Below, one piece after another: positions 1-10,459 of a DNA stretch of 64,000 nucleotides (positions within the stretch are counted from its first letter, which is position 1; each line of letters starts with the position of its first letter). The stretch spans positions 68,428-132,427 of the forward strand of contig MNCI01006545.1 in assembly GCA_015680685.1 (NCBI GenBank), read 5' to 3'. The notes under the pieces were generated by a model. It searched no databases. It saw only the letters and a list, made by a program, of their open reading frames with translations, and was not told the DNA's origin. Source of the stretch: Gnetum montanum (lineage: Eukaryota; Streptophyta; Gnetopsida; Gnetales; Gnetaceae). Made by a program: the position numbers and the translations under genes.

Positions 1-119
1 GGAAGGTTTTTAGGTAGTGTAGCAAATGTTCCGGTCAGTGTAGCATGTGTAAAGGGGGTTTTGGTTTATACTTTATATTGTTTCATTTCATGCAGTGGAA
101 CAGGGTTGGAGCTATGAAA

Positions 120-560
120 ATGTTGTGTGTTCCTTCTCAGGCTATGTTACTTTTGTTAGCATGATTGATAGGCTATGTTGTGTTTTCAATGCTTGTTACG
201 CTACACTGTCACGCTGCTATGCTACCATACTTGCTACACTGCTATGCTTGCTATGTTGTCATACTTGGTATGCTATTATGCCTATTATGCTACTACTTTA
301 CCATACCTGTTACATTGCTATGCCTGTAACACTATGCGGGGTGTACCTGTTGTGTTGCCATGTTGAGCCTGATGCACCCACTACACTATGCGGGGTGTAC
401 CTGTTGTGTTGCCATGTTGTGTGTGACATAGCTGCTACGTTGTGTGGGGTGTACTCATTGTGTTGCCATGTTGCACATCACGCAGTCGCTATGTTGCGCA
501 GAGTCTACCTACTATGCTGTGTCACACGCTATGCTGCTACACTACACGTAACACGGTTGC
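120..560. repeat. CTATGCTA-word-rich region
   Basis: Words such as GCTATGCTA, TTACGCTACAC and TGCTATG recur every 10-30 bases across this stretch. The long open frame over it (95-583) encodes Cys/Leu-rich tandem peptides (TLCGVYLLCCHV type) and is best explained by repeat periodicity, not by a protein gene. I infer it is part of the 3' LTR of E1, because similar words fill 8,560-9,570 at the other end of the element. Confidence 0.6.
329..544 (+). repeat. Tandem repeat, four units of 54 bp
   Basis: Units begin at 329, 383, 437 and 491, exactly 54 bp apart, each with a version of ACACTATGCGGGGTGTACC followed by TGTTGTGTTGCCATG. The first two are nearly identical; the third and fourth are more diverged. 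Because 54 is a multiple of three, the frame stays open through all units, which explains the spurious ORF. Confidence 0.9.
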
Positions 561-987
561 TACGCTATATAGGAAAAAATTGATACTTGACAAATATTTA
601 TGTTTGCTCATTGTATTAGGGGTGTACTATTTCATACTTAGAAAATTTTTTATAAAAGGGGCTACTACGCTATATAGTAATTGTCACTTGAACACTGTGA
701 ACTTAACTCTTTGTGCTATACTGTGCAGGGTCATGTTAAAACCCATCTTAATCATGATTGAGTTGGTAGGGGTTCTATGTTGCTTGAGTACCCCTGTGGC
801 TAACATTTTTCCTCCCCATGCATGAGTAAGGGACCAGGTGGTCTGGTTTTAGGAAGGTGCACAGGAATTCCTAGAGTTCCTCCTTCACCACTTCAGTGTG
901 ATGGTATGGTCACACTTGTCAACCGAGACCATCGGTGTTCTAGTTGAAACACTATTGCTTGGGGTAAATTGAGGCATCTTAAAGTTT

Positions 988-3900
988 ATGGCTAATGGAT
1001 TTATTGAAAGAGAAGGGGCTAGGAGCTCAAATCAGCACCTAAGAGGTTTGAGGTGCTTATCTTGGATTTGGGCTATGCCTGAATTTAAGTGTTACCATAA
1101 GTACAACACCTTTGTCACTTGTCACATGGGCACTTTCTTCCAAAATCCACTTGGGACTGTCTCCTATGCTGGCGGGTGAGTCTTATGAAGATGTTTTAGA
1201 CACGTTGTATTGTTTTTCTTGCATAGTTGAGATGCTTATTGTATTCTATATGTTGTTAGGTTTGTAATTAACAAGGATGGTCTCCATGATCAAGAGGGGG
1301 CATTGGCATTGGCCCAAACAACCTTACAAGAGTTCTCTTCTTCCAGGAACATGCGCACCGACATTTTAGAACAGCTTGGAACTAAATTTAGGACCTATCC
1401 AACCAAGTATGCTAAGTTCTACCTGGAATGTGAAGAACTTGGATGGTTGGATGGCGAATGCGTGTCCCATCATGCGCCCATTGTGGAAGAAGTTCTGGTG
1501 GAAATCCCACCATTCTCCATGCCATTCACACCCAGTGGGTTATGTTGTGCATGTCCCTTAATATGCCCTTGATTGATTGTGTTGTCTTTCTTGTTTTTAT
1601 CATTTTGTTTGATTATTGTAATAGTGGCTGAATCCCAAGAGGTTACAATAGTCACCTCTGAACGTGATGAAACTAATATTTTCTTTAAATATAGTGAAGT
1701 GGATGAGACCTAACGTTGGTTATGCAATGGGGTCCTAGCCACCCTTGTTTAGAATTTCTAGGAGGCATAATGTGTGGGTGGTGTTTGAGATCATCGACAA
1801 CCTTTTCACAGATCTCTTCGGTGTCCCTTCCAATGGCTTACATATAGGGGAGAAGACTAGTAGAGATGTAAACCATTGATGGGATATAGAAGAGTGGCTA
1901 GGGACGAGCAAAAATTGAAAGGGGATTTACATGAAAAAGGTGAAGCTAGAGGTAGCCCATAAGGTTTACCTTATCTTTTGGACTCATGCCTTCACCAAGT
2001 TACTCTCCCAAGGGAAAATCCTTGGAGTAGAGTAGGCCTGGATCATGAGGGACATCATGGAAGAAGGGACTCGCTATAATTGGGCCAAGTATCTCACTAA
2101 GGGTTTGCAGGCCGAAATGGTTAAGCTTTGTGAGAAGCTTAATGCATGTTTTAATGTGCATTTCACCTTTTTTATCGATTTCCTGTGATGGTTTGCTGAA
2201 TTCTTGGTGGTCCAAGAGAATGGCATCTGGGTGTTGCAGAATTGCACCCAGATATCCAAACCATGGATCTACCAAGTATTTTGCACCACTAGATCCTAGG
2301 ATCCCCTAGAAGCTATTGGGGAATCTTTTTCAATAACAATAAAGGATCAGGTGGGATGCCCCTTTTATGCAAAAGACAACGTTCAACGAGCACCTTCCAC
2401 TAACATAGGCAATGTGGTAAGGGGGGAATACCTTATTATTGAAATAATGAAATCAAAATTACAATGCAAAAAATCTCATCGTGTGGAAGAGAATTTACAT
2501 ACCAGTGAAGAAAGAGGTAGAAGATTGCAAATCAAGGTTCGTAAAGTGTAGCCTACATTTGCTGGTGAGTATGGTTTAATTGTTTTGTTAACTAAATATA
2601 CCCTTTTTTTTTATGTTAGACTAGCATGCTCACTCTAGATGTGTTTAATAGATGATGAAGAAGAAGCTTTGGCCCCTGAGGCAGGGGCCCCTGCTATAGA
2701 AGAAGAAGAGGCCTCAGCTGTAGAGGAGGAGGCCCCTACCCTAGAGGAAGAGGCCCCTATTGCAAATGAACCTTTCACAGAGTGTGCCCCAACACCTGAG
2801 GGGCACATGACGGTGGAGGACGCTACTACACTGTTAAGTCAACTTGAGGGAGAAGGGCTACCGTTTGACGTCAATGAGTTTGACACTTTGCTTGACAGTA
2901 TGTCGATGGGAAATTCCCCCGCTTTCACCCTTGAGGGTTTGTTGGGTAGGAGCTTTACACTATCATTTATGTTACTTTTCATTTTTTTTCTCTTCTTCAC
3001 CATGCTAACATACTTTGTTGTGCAGCGGACACTACTACTAAGGCTTCCGATTCTTCCTCTTCATTGCACCTCCAACCATGGACCGAGACTCCAGATAAGT
3101 TTATCTTTATGAAGGGGGTAGTTGATGATATGATTGATCGCTTAAGGAAAATTGATCCCAAGATAGGTGTGTTTGAATTACAACGTTTGATCTCTATGTT
3201 ATTATATTTTCACCATCATCTCATGACTAATGCTTTCTCATGTTGGGTATAACAACTTCTCGATTGAAGTGGGACACAAGATAGGCAGTTGAAGTTGACA
3301 TGGTGCCTGAACTCCTTCCAGAGGTGATTGAGGTGCCTCGTAATGTATATGAGGAGGTGAGTAAATGTGTGCTGTACTCAGCACGATCCCTATGGGAGTG
3401 AGGCATGTTAACGAAGACCTCCAAAAGCTGGAAAAGGAGAAAGCTAGTCAAGCAGTTGAACTTGAAGATCTATGGTCAAATAATGAGTTCTTGATGGCCC
3501 GTGACACTTCCAATGGAAGTTGGTGTACGACCATGATTGATTATGCAAGATATTGGTTGATCGTACGAGGTAAAAATGAGGCTACCTATGAAATAATTGA
3601 ACAATGCTTGCAAATGGATCTATTGGCCTAGAAAAAATAGGACTAGAAAGATTATAGCGCCAAGGTGTATGAATGGGGGCAAGCATAGAAAAATCATAAA
3701 CACATGTACAAAGTGGAACGTGCTACCTACCATCAAAAATATCGAGATGTTTTTGTTGAGTTGCATACTTATAAGCTATTTCTTAATGTAATTGGTGCTA
3801 CTAAGGCCTTTGATAAATTTGGAAAATAGGTGATGGTCAGTGAGTCTCCAAAGAAAGAGATGACCTTGCCTTCTGGGGAGACGACTACTGCCACATTTTC

Positions 3901-4210
3901 TTTGGGTTCACCCACTTGGATGGTTGTGGAGAAGGGGAAGATTGCAGTGAGTGTTGAATTGGGGGAAGAAGATTGGACAAACTTAAGTGAGGATGAAATA
4001 CTTCGACGCTTAGTAGCTAGCATGGACTGAATACCTGAAGAGTTGGATGTAGGCCCATCTTAGGTTAGCCAAGCTTTACTATATTTTAGTTTATTTTATG
4101 ATTTGTGATCATAATTTGACTCATTATTTTATTTTTGCTTTATGTAGGACTTGAATGAGGATGTAGGGCCTAGTTGGGTGGGGGATAAAAATATTAGCGA
4201 AGACTCATAG
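988..4210 (+). pseudogene. Antisense accessory ORF of E1 (multi-exon, decayed)
   Basis: Plus-strand coding pieces opposite to the gag-pro direction. Exon-like pieces: 988-1,175 (ends PEFKCYHKYNTFV..FQNP); 1,260-about 1,560 (FRTYPTKYAKFYLECEELGW); about 1,625-2,564 (DLFGVPSNG, then KLLSQGKILGVE, then NVHFTFFIDFL and WFAEFLVVQ); 2,639-about 2,935 (acidic EEEEA-rich); 3,026-3,356; about 3,400-4,063 (coiled-coil-like LQKLEKEKA); 4,148-4,210 (DLNEDVGPSW to stop). Junctions carry plant-like splice signals: GTGAGT at 1,176 with AG at 1,258-1,259; GTGAGT at 2,565 with AG at 2,637-2,638; GCAG at 3,022-3,025; GTGAGT at 3,357; TGTAG ending 4,147. Several in-frame stops and at least one frameshift show it is dead. 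A homologue lies at 30,883-34,573 (minus). Function unknown. The length, FYxxxxxxGW start and globular-acidic-coiled-coil order resemble the 'putative plant transposon protein' type (PF20167-like), which is an inference. Confidence 0.6.
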
Positions 4211-4329
4211 CCAATTGGCAATTTTTTTTCTTTTCTGAAATGAAATGCTTATTGTTATGTATTCTAAGTATGGACTTATATTTAATGAAAAGTAAAACAA
4301 TTATTTTATTCCTTTTGGCTAATATTTTT

Positions 4330-4520
4330 GTTAATGTGTTTGGGCCCCTTGTAGGCCCCTTGTTTTAGTTTAAGGCCATTTCGGGCCATCGCTAGTTTTA
4401 GGCCTTTTTGGTCCATCGCTAGTTTAAGGCCATTTTAGGCCATGTGTAAGTTGATTTTCGAAAGTGGTGTTGCCAGTTTTAGGTCTTAGTCAGCCGTGAC
4501 GGTAGTTTAAGCTCATCCTG
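4330..4520. repeat. Short degenerate repeat with GCTAGTTTTAGGCC words (post-pol spacer type)
   Basis: GGCCATCGCTAGTTTTAGGCC-like units occur about every 27 bp (GCTAG at 4,391 and 4,418), with looser copies up to about 4,520. Read on the element (minus) strand this is GGCCTAAAACTAGCG, the same phrase as the repeat just after the integrase stop of E3 (43,709-43,830). I take it as the spacer that normally separates pol from the antisense ORF. 4,530-4,648 holds AT-rich spacer with nothing recognisable. Confidence 0.6.
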
Positions 4521-4648
4521 GGCTATAATTGCTTTAACTAATGCTAGCAGTAGAGACAATGCAAATAGCAAATTTAATGCAAAATGAAAATCATGTGAAA
4601 AGAAGTATAAAATTTATTAAAGTAAAGTGGAGGAAAAATTTAATCATG

Positions 4649-5518
4649 CAATTATTTCCTAATCTGACGTGGGTTAGGTAGGACATAGGTTCGGGAAGCC
4701 TTGCGGTGGTTTTCCTCTATGCTATCATCTGCTGTTTGGAAGGGCAATTCGGCCCACATGGTTTCTTCATTTAAGTTGGTGGTTTTGAATGGTTCATTTG
4801 TCAAACATGGAATTTCAGCATGAATGGGTGATTTTTTTTCAAAGATTTCTATCTTTGATCCTTGCTCCACATATATATTGTTTATGGCTCAAGGAGTTAC
4901 TTCATCATCAAAGATCACCACCTCTCCACCCGCGTAGGATAAGTGGATCTCTTGGTGTATGGGTGAGGAGACAGCTCTTAGTTTGGCTAACCACGATCTC
5001 CCCAAGATCAGGTTAAACTTGGGCATCTCTTCTACCACAATAAATACTACACTAGTGGGAAACTGATCCCTTGCTACGAAGTTGATGGTAACAGTCCCCT
5101 TGACCACAACACATGCCCCATTGAATGACATTAAACATGAGGTTTTTATGGGCTTGATTTGATCCACCAGACCCAACTTGTCCACTATGGGGAATGATAT
5201 CACATTAGTGGCAGCCCTGTCATCGATGTGTACTTTGCAAATTTTATATTGACCTACCCAAATCATGATAAACATGGGTGTGGTAGTCACTTGACCCTTT
5301 TCAGGGTCATCTTTAATGGCTTTTTCATGAAATGTTAACTGGGTTGGTCGCGGTTCTTCGGCCACAGAGGGAAGCATAACAACATGGATAGCTTTCTCTT
5401 CAGCTAGCATGTTTTCACTAATAGAAATAGATGCTAACATGCAAACCAAAGATTCACAATGTGCCATAGAGATCATTATTAAGTCGTACAAGCTTAATGT
5501 TGTGTTCTTTTGTTTCAA
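4649..5518 (-). pseudogene. Retropepsin-like protease domain of E1
   Basis: Continuous frame 5,518-4,889 (209 codons), then a stop and a further in-line piece to 4,649. Residues about 80-180 are a plant gypsy aspartic protease: the active-site strand reads VHIDDRAATNV (family form [VI]D[ST]GA[ST].N), and the C-terminal part has LILGRSWL, the family ILGxxWL motif near residues 171-177. Asp99 is kept, but the usual Ser and Gly that follow are Asp100 and Arg101, so the enzyme is probably inactive. It would have cleaved the Gag-Pol polyprotein in virus-like particles. No RT follows: after RTYVLPNPRQIRK a stop is met and AT-rich spacer begins. Confidence 0.85.
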
Positions 5519-5529
5519 GGCCTGTTTAA

Positions 5530-8453
5530 CCTAGGAAAGTGCATTTAGGAAGTCTTTCCCATTATCTAATTGTTTGCTAACTTTTTCTTCTTCTATGCAC
5601 CCTAGAAGATGAATCTCCCTAGGGGGAGTGGCTTTTGGTTGGATAGTAAGATTTTTTGAATCAGAGGATGATGGTTGCATGTGTGTGTTGCCACCAGTGG
5701 CTGATGATGAAGAGGTCATGGGAATTGTGAACAAAGGGGTGGGCTTAGGGGGGCCTAATGTAGTGCATTCTCTAGCCAACTTATCTGTTAGATGTTCTTC
5801 ATGTTTCCTTAGATGAGGAGGCTGAGACACAATGTTTGTCACTCAACTCTAGGTAGTAGGTGAACTCGCATGCTTTGGCACCCTGATAACAAATGGTGCC
5901 TATGTTCTTGTAGTGGGACACGATGTAGTTTTAAGTACAAAAGGTGTAGCAGATGTCTATGAAGAGGCCCTAACAACAAAGGGGGTTTGTGACCTNNNNN
6001 NNNNNNNNNNNNNNNNNNNNNNNNNNNGGGGGGGTTACATGAACCACGAATGGTTCATGTTGTGATTCTGCATTATCATCAATGCCAATGGAATTGATAG
6101 TATAACCTGCATTGTTGGCATTCAAAGGATCTTTGTAAATGTTCATCGATTGGTTTTTAGGTTGAATAGGATTGCTCTCATCCAAGACCAACCTATCTTG
6201 ATCGATCATTTTCTAGATATCATCTTTCAGTGCCAGATAATAATCTATGTCATGCCCATACAATTGATGATAATTGCAAAAATTCTCTAGCCTGAAGTTC
6301 TTAGGTACTAGTGGTTCATTAGGCATAGCCAAGGAGGAGTCTCGAAGGACTTCACAGTACCTTTGGTGATGCTTAAGGGCCTCCTTTGACATTCGTTTAT
6401 GTTGGATGTGCTCAACTCCCAGCAATTGACTCAGAAGCTCTGATAGCTTAATTGGTAACAGGGTATGTTTTGAGTGATCCTTGCGCTCAAAATTTGGCCT
6501 TAGCGAAGTTTGCACTGTGGGTGTTAATGCTGAGGGTTGACTAGTGCTATTGGAGCTAGGTGTTGTGTTAGTGGAGGCTTTAGGTATTGTGGCAGTCTTT
6601 TTGATATTGTTGGACTTGGTCTCATTAGCCACAGTGGCCATCGTGGTTGTTGTGGCCTTTCCTTTCTCCTTGTGTTTCTTTGTATGTGTGTTTTTATAGG
6701 CTATGTAGGCTGGATCTCTATTAGCCTCAACTGCATCCTGAATGATTTTAGTTTGAGTGAATGCTTAGGTAAGGGAGCGTGGAGCCCAATAATATAGTTT
6801 GGACTTAATAAAATCATTTACTGCTCCTTTGAAAATAGCTAGCAAGTGGGCCTCTGCAATTGGTTCACATATTTTGTTTAGGGTAGTACTTCAATGTTGT
6901 ATAAACTTTTGTATGGATTCTAGTGGTTCTTGTTTAACGTTCATGAGCTGATCTAAAGTGACTTCCAGTATCAATTTATACTTAAAAAAAGTCATGAATA
7001 GGCTTAGCAATTCTTCTAATGTTGAGATAGAAGCACGGGGAAGCATGTAGTACCAATCTAAGGCCTTGCCTATTAGGAACATGGTGAACACACAAATGAT
7101 GATATGGGGCCATGGTTGCAGTAATAAGGATTCAGACCTGAAAGTGACCATGTGGGCATTCAGATCACCTTCCCCATTACATTTTTTAAACTAGGGAAGT
7201 TGTACCCTAGGGGGCAATGTAAGCACGGGAACAACTGGACTAATCGGGTCATCTTGGTAGAAGTCCATGACTTGAACGGTTTCAGAACTGGAAGCTTTGA
7301 GCCATTTAATTTCTTCAGTGAGGGTTTGGATGAGCTGAAAGGCTTGGTCCAGACTTGGGGATGTTATAGGGGGTTGTGAAGCTACTGGAGTAGCCATCAT
7401 TGGTGGTGCTATTGGTGCGGCTACCAGTCCCATTGGGGGTGCTATCAAAATAGCTCCTACTAGTGGTGTTGTTTGAGCAACCCACATCCTAGTGGGTGGT
7501 TCCACTGGAGTGGCTAGCATTGGTGGCACTATGGGAGTGGTTATTTGCCCAATTGTTGGGGTAGCCCATAGCCCCATGTTTAGTTGCGTTACAAGTAAAA
7601 CTTGGTATGTTTGGGACTGTACATATTGTGGCATGTGAGACATTTGAGATGTCGAAAAAGAACTTGTTGTTGTCCACCACGCGGTTGAGGTTTGGCCTAC
7701 TAATGATGGTGGAATGGGTGTAGAGGAGGGGATAATAACAAAAATTACATGTGGTTATGATGTGGGAATGGTGTGCACGTATGGCAGTGTGGGCATCACA
7801 GATGTTGGGTGTGGGGCTTGGACAGATTAAGAAGGATGATTAACAAGGAATGAGGTTGAAGGGCCTGCATGCTAATACGTTGACAACATTTGATGACTAC
7901 CCATCACCAAAGAGGGTCTAGGTTACGACAGTGTTGTGGCAGTAGCAAAAGAGGTAGAAGATTGTGGTTGGTGCGAATGAACAACAGAGGTGGAAGGGAC
8001 AGTTGTAGCATAGTTTGGGCCACCACCTTCAAAATGGGAGTCTAACTCTTCTTGGCAATCATGGAAAGGTTTATTGTAGTGAGATGTTGTGTCCCATTCT
8101 CTTGATTTTCTCAATTGCAAAAGTTGGCTTAAAAGCCATTGGTACGTTTCTATGAGTGGAATAGTGATATCAAAAGTGGGAATGAATTCTCTTATGTTCT
8201 AGTGAATGATTTCAAAGTTACATTTTCCCTCAAATTCATGATGATCCAATGGTAGATTTTCTTGGATCTTGGCACATAAGAAGTTATATCACTCTGTGTC
8301 CTAAGGCAGACATTTGGGTGATTGATGCTGTAGTCTAAGAGACTTCCACGGTACCTACATTGGGATGGGCGATTGCTTGGGGTCCACTGTGTGTGGAACA
8401 AGGTGAGACACCTCCACACTCATGGTAGGAACTAAAGTGGTAATAGGATTCAT
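5530..8453 (-). pseudogene. Gag of E1 (Tat type, frameshifted)
   Basis: Gag polyprotein broken into at least five frames. The likely start is the ATG at 8,453-8,451 (MNPITTLVPTMSVEV), followed by low-complexity regions. At about 7,640-7,380 there is a Pro/Ala/Thr/Met-rich degenerate repeat (APPMxATPV). At 7,151-6,891 lies the retrotransposon gag core: LIGKALDWYYMLP, SISTLEELLSLFMTFF, KQEPLESIQKFIQ, as in PF03732. At about 6,290-6,225 is a Tat-type atypical zinc finger FCNYHQLYGHDIDYY..LKDDI (C-x2-H-x4-GH, with the last Cys now Tyr), followed by IDQDRLVLDE. The region to 5,530 (PPHLRKHEEHLT, FLNALS) leads into protease. An N gap sits inside it. Gag would form the particle and package RNA. Confidence 0.8.
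5996..6027. other. Assembly gap (32 N)
   Basis: Run of N inside the E1 gag, immediately followed by a run of seven G (6,028-6,034). The neighbouring G-run may be why sequencing failed here. Confidence 1.
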
Positions 8454-8560
8454 TTTTCCAATATGAAAAAAGTACATTTTTCATTAAATAGTTAAGGTTT
8501 GAAGTTGCAGAGAAAATAGAATGAAACTGGGGACGTCTAAAAATGCTAAAAAGCTAGTTT

Positions 8561-8765
8561 TCTTTGTTGTTGCTCTTGCTATGCTGAGAGAAATTGCTAC
8601 ACCGATAGGGCCACTATGCTACACAGAACGCAAGCATCATAATGCAGTAGACAGGTAGCATAACATAGTAGATAGTTTGGAAATTGCTACACTGATAGGG
8701 TGCTATGCTACACAGAACGTAGGTAGCACAACTTGTTACGTTGTGCTACGCTGCACAACTTAGCA
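8561..8765. repeat. CTACACnGATAGGG / TATGCTACACAGAACG repeat
   Basis: Two copies of ATTGCTACAC(C/T)GATAGGG followed by TATGCTACACAGAACG lie about 103 bp apart (first near 8,590, second near 8,692), followed by GTTGTGCTACGCTGCACAAC. They sit just upstream (in element direction) of the gag start and belong to the 5' LTR or leader of E1. Confidence 0.75.
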
Positions 8766-8899
8766 ACCACCTTTAGGACAAATCTTGCCCAAAAACTAAA
8801 AATACCCCCCAAAAAACATCGCAAGGCAAGCTATTTTAGCAACTAGCCATTACACTTTTCATGTTAAAGGAGCTTGGGACTTCTTGGTTTCATCCCTGG

Positions 8900-9570
8900 G
8901 ACACTTTTAACCTTGATGTCTCTACTACACTGTGCTATGTTGTGCAACATAGCACAGTGTAGTGCCTAGTTTGTCATGAATTTGAGCTTAATCTACAATG
9001 CTTTGTCAAGAGACTTTGATTGGGACCTGAGGGTGAAGTGGGACAGGCAGTCTTGGAGGTTAAAGCATGGCCAAGTGTAATTCTTTTGCTAGAACAACTT
9101 GATGGAGGATCTTCTTGCATTATCACCCTACTACGCTATGCTATGCTATGTAGCATAACACAACATAGCACCCAGTTTGGCCTAAACCTTGACTTACTTT
9201 GCAAGTGTTCTATCATGGGCTCTTGGTCATATTTTGAGGTGGTAGTAGAATAAGAATTTTTCATGGTCGAGGCATGGGCAATTGTGTTTTCTATGTCAAG
9301 ACAATTTGAGAAATGATTTTGTCACACTAGGGCCCTGCTATGCTATGTAGAGTAGCACAACGTAGCACTTAGACTGAGGTGATTTTTTGATGAACTTAGC
9401 TCTATTTTTTCTGCATCATATTGATCACATTTTAGGGATGAAATGGGGTAGGCCTCTTTGAACACCAAACATATGTCAACTGCATCTTCTGCATCTGATC
9501 TAACACTTGCAACAATTTTGACACCACATGACGTGCTATGCAATGCAACGTAGCGTAGTGTAGTAGGCCT
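8900..9570. repeat. E1 LTR array: palindromic cores every about 200 bp
   Basis: Cores at 8,925 (CTACACTGTGCTATG), 9,131 (CTACGCTATGCTATG), 9,335 (CTGCTATGCTATGTAG) and 9,533 (GTGCTATGCAATGC), each followed by an inverted version (CATAGCAC, CAACGTAGC, AACGTAGCGTAGTG). Spacings are 206, 204 and 198 bp. Between cores the sequence is only weakly similar. The architecture matches the 192-bp array at 36,560-39,652. Confidence 0.75.
8924..8963. repeat. Perfect palindrome, 19-bp arms, 2-nt spacer
   Basis: Left arm ACTACACTGTGCTATGTTG (8,924-8,942), spacer TG (8,943-8,944), right arm the exact reverse complement (8,945-8,963). It is the first core of the about 200-bp-spaced array in the E1 terminal region. 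In a setting otherwise this decayed, an uninterrupted 40-bp palindrome is striking. Confidence 0.95.
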
Positions 9571-9578
9571 CACAGTTA

Positions 9579-9750
9579 GAAAATTTGCCAAGCTATTTAG
9601 TCCATCCTAAACACCTTCGACGGCTCCTAGCTTGGTATTTGGGTGGACCATCGGACAAGACATTTGTCAAGCTAGGTAGGCTAAAGAGCACAATGAGCTT
9701 GATGGTCTAGAAGATAGAAAATTTGCCAAACTATATGGTCCATCCTTAGC
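9579..9750. repeat. Direct duplication, 138-bp period
   Basis: GAAAATTTGCCAAGCTATTT at 9,579 recurs as GAAAATTTGCCAAACTATAT at 9,717, and both continue with GGTCCATCC/AGTCCATCC. It is part of the repeat-rich terminal region of E1. From about 9,780 to 10,035 no further core is recognisable. Confidence 0.8.
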
Positions 9751-10459
9751 ATCTCTTTTGTGCAAACTAGCCTCATGATTGGATGCTATGTTGACTGTGG
9801 TACAAAGGGTAGCAAGTAGGCCTCTAAGTAGCTTCGTAGGGTCTAGCGTGACACCATGCTTGTAGAGATCTATGCCCAAATTTTGAGACTATGTTGAATC
9901 ATGAGAGTCCCAAAATTGATGGTGTTTTAGTAACCATACAACCACCATGGTAATTTCAATGGTGAAGCTTCTGGTTTAAAGGCCAGTATTAGGAAGATTA
10001 AACTACATTATGCAATTACCACACATTATGGGGAGTGTCAAACACTAAGAATATTCTTTTATTGACTGATGATCTCTATTATTTTTTAAAATCTTAATCT
10101 AATTATAACCTCTCTCATTTGATGGTAAAGTTAACTAATCTTTAATTTACCATGACAACATATGTTTCTTTTCTATAGCTTAGAAATTATTTATGTTGCA
10201 ATATATTTTGAAGAAGAAATCTATCCCTAAGATCTCTAGTCATTTTTCCTTGTATTTCAAGAATTATCTAACAATGACCATAATGCGTTACAACATTCAT
10301 TTGAAAAGAAACACTAATTATCATCATATTTTATTAAATCTTATTTACTTTATTATTTAGATAGTGCTCATTTTTTAAATACAATTTTATCTGAAAATTC
10401 TACTTAAGAGCATTACTCTTCAATGTTGATTGTGTTTGTGAATCTCTAATTTTTATAGT

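Larger units (their letters stand above)
100..9780 (-). mobile_element. E1: Tat-type Ty3/gypsy element, gag-protease only, with antisense ORF
   Basis: Composite call. Minus-strand gag and retropepsin (8,453-4,649) are followed in element order by a short GCTAGTTTTA repeat (4,330-4,520), then an antisense spliced-looking ORF (988-4,210 on plus), and both ends hold CTATGCT/TAGCATAG-rich repeats that I take as parts of long LTRs. No RT, RNase H or integrase is visible between protease and antisense ORF. The same spacer repeat follows the pol stop in E3, so E1 looks like a relative that lost pol. Exact LTR edges, TSD, PBS and PPT were not found, so the limits are approximate. Confidence 0.6.

Noticed and set aside
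95-583. 162-codon ORF with Cys/Leu-rich repeats (TLCGVYLLCCHV)
   Set aside because: Open frame follows from a 54-bp tandem repeat and TATGCT words; no family, no plausible gene structure.
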